A stretch of DNA of 64,000 bases from Panulirus ornatus. Lineage: Eukaryota; Arthropoda; Malacostraca; Decapoda; Palinuridae. This document shows, in pieces, positions 63,885 through 64,000 of the stretch. Position 1 is the first letter of the stretch. Each line of letters starts with the position of its first letter. The stretch spans positions 15,238,501-15,302,500 of the forward strand of contig NC_092240.1 of assembly GCF_036320965.1 (NCBI RefSeq), given 5' to 3'. The notes below the pieces were generated by a model. The model had not been told where the DNA came from. It did no database searches and worked only from the letters and a program-made list of their open reading frames with translations. The position numbers were made by a program, and so were the translations under genes.

Positions 63885-64000
63885 TTTTTTTTTTTTTTTT
63901 GCTTTGTCGCTGTCTCCCGCGTTTGCGAGGTAGCGCAAGGAAACAGACAAAAGAAATGGCCCAACCCACCCCCATACACATGTATATACATACGTCCACA
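63885..64000 (-). mobile_element. LINE family 1, copy F (3' end, cut by window edge)
   Basis: Minus strand: GGTGGGTTGGGCCATTTC, the terminal stem-loop at 63908-63935, and a 17-18-base A-run. It is the 3' UTR of a family 1 copy (or of a SINE sharing its tail) whose body lies beyond the right edge. Unlike copies A-D, the A-run is followed by GATAAGTAATTG, not (TA)n. Confidence 0.85.
63908..63935 (-). other. LINE family 1 3'-terminal stem-loop (copy F)
   Basis: Identical helices to copies B and C. Confidence 0.75.

Overview
This window looks like eukaryotic, intergenic, repeat-saturated DNA, most likely from a decapod crustacean (lobster, crayfish, shrimp or crab). That assignment is inference. 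It rests on the very high density of long (AT)n, (GA)n and (GT)n tracts and on interspersed repeats of a kind I associate with decapod genomes: a LINE ending in a cgctacctcgc hairpin, a non-tRNA SINE with the related tail, and tRNA-headed SINEs. I find no host protein-coding gene, rRNA, functional tRNA, operon, phage or CRISPR locus. Almost every long open frame lies in a simple repeat, a minisatellite or a retroelement.

The recognisable coding material is all transposable. Family 1 is an APE-type non-LTR retrotransposon, tentatively RTE-like. It has three young sense copies: A at 5.4-6.6 kb, B at 28.0-29.5 kb and C at 34.6-37.7 kb. A fourth insertion at 45.7-47.7 kb is split into two head-to-head halves (D on -, E on +) and looks like a twin-priming 5' inversion. 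A 3' tail (F) runs off the right edge on -, and two old decayed copies lie at 30.2-30.9 kb (-) and 41.0-41.4 kb (+). Copy C is the most complete: its endonuclease-RT frame is broken by two nonsense codons. Decayed relics of other families are two CR1/jockey-like elements (24.5-25.7 and 52.4-53.5 kb, +), LINE C-termini on - (10.0-10.3, 10.5-10.8, 47.8-48.1, 50.5-50.8, 63.2-63.7 kb), and a Penelope-like GIY-YIG fragment (55.1-55.6 kb, +).

SINE-like elements fall into several groups. SINE A (7.6 and 19.5 kb, with an older tail at 41.6 kb) has no tRNA head but shares the 3' stem-loop of LINE family 1, so it is probably mobilised by that LINE. SINE B (9.3, 11.0 and 58.0 kb) has a tRNA-like head and carries (GT)n or (AT)n expansions between two conserved blocks. 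A pair of tRNA-like units sits in opposite orientation at 2.7-2.9 kb between (AT)n tracts. Dispersed families of unknown class include one with paired GGGCCC sites (seven loci) and one with a CCTATGAG motif and a GATCAC/GTGATC palindrome.

The rest is tandem DNA. There are about twenty minisatellite or satellite arrays, with periods of 17, 20, 21, 22, 23, 24, 26, 38-40, 40, 50, 51, 52, 66 and 76 bp. Some have higher-order structure, such as a 52-bp unit in a 208-bp tetramer, a 42+34-bp dimer and a 103-bp dimer of a 51-bp unit. About 65 dinucleotide tracts cover roughly 4 kb by hand count. (AT)n tracts repeatedly mark retroelement ends, which is the main structural theme of the window.
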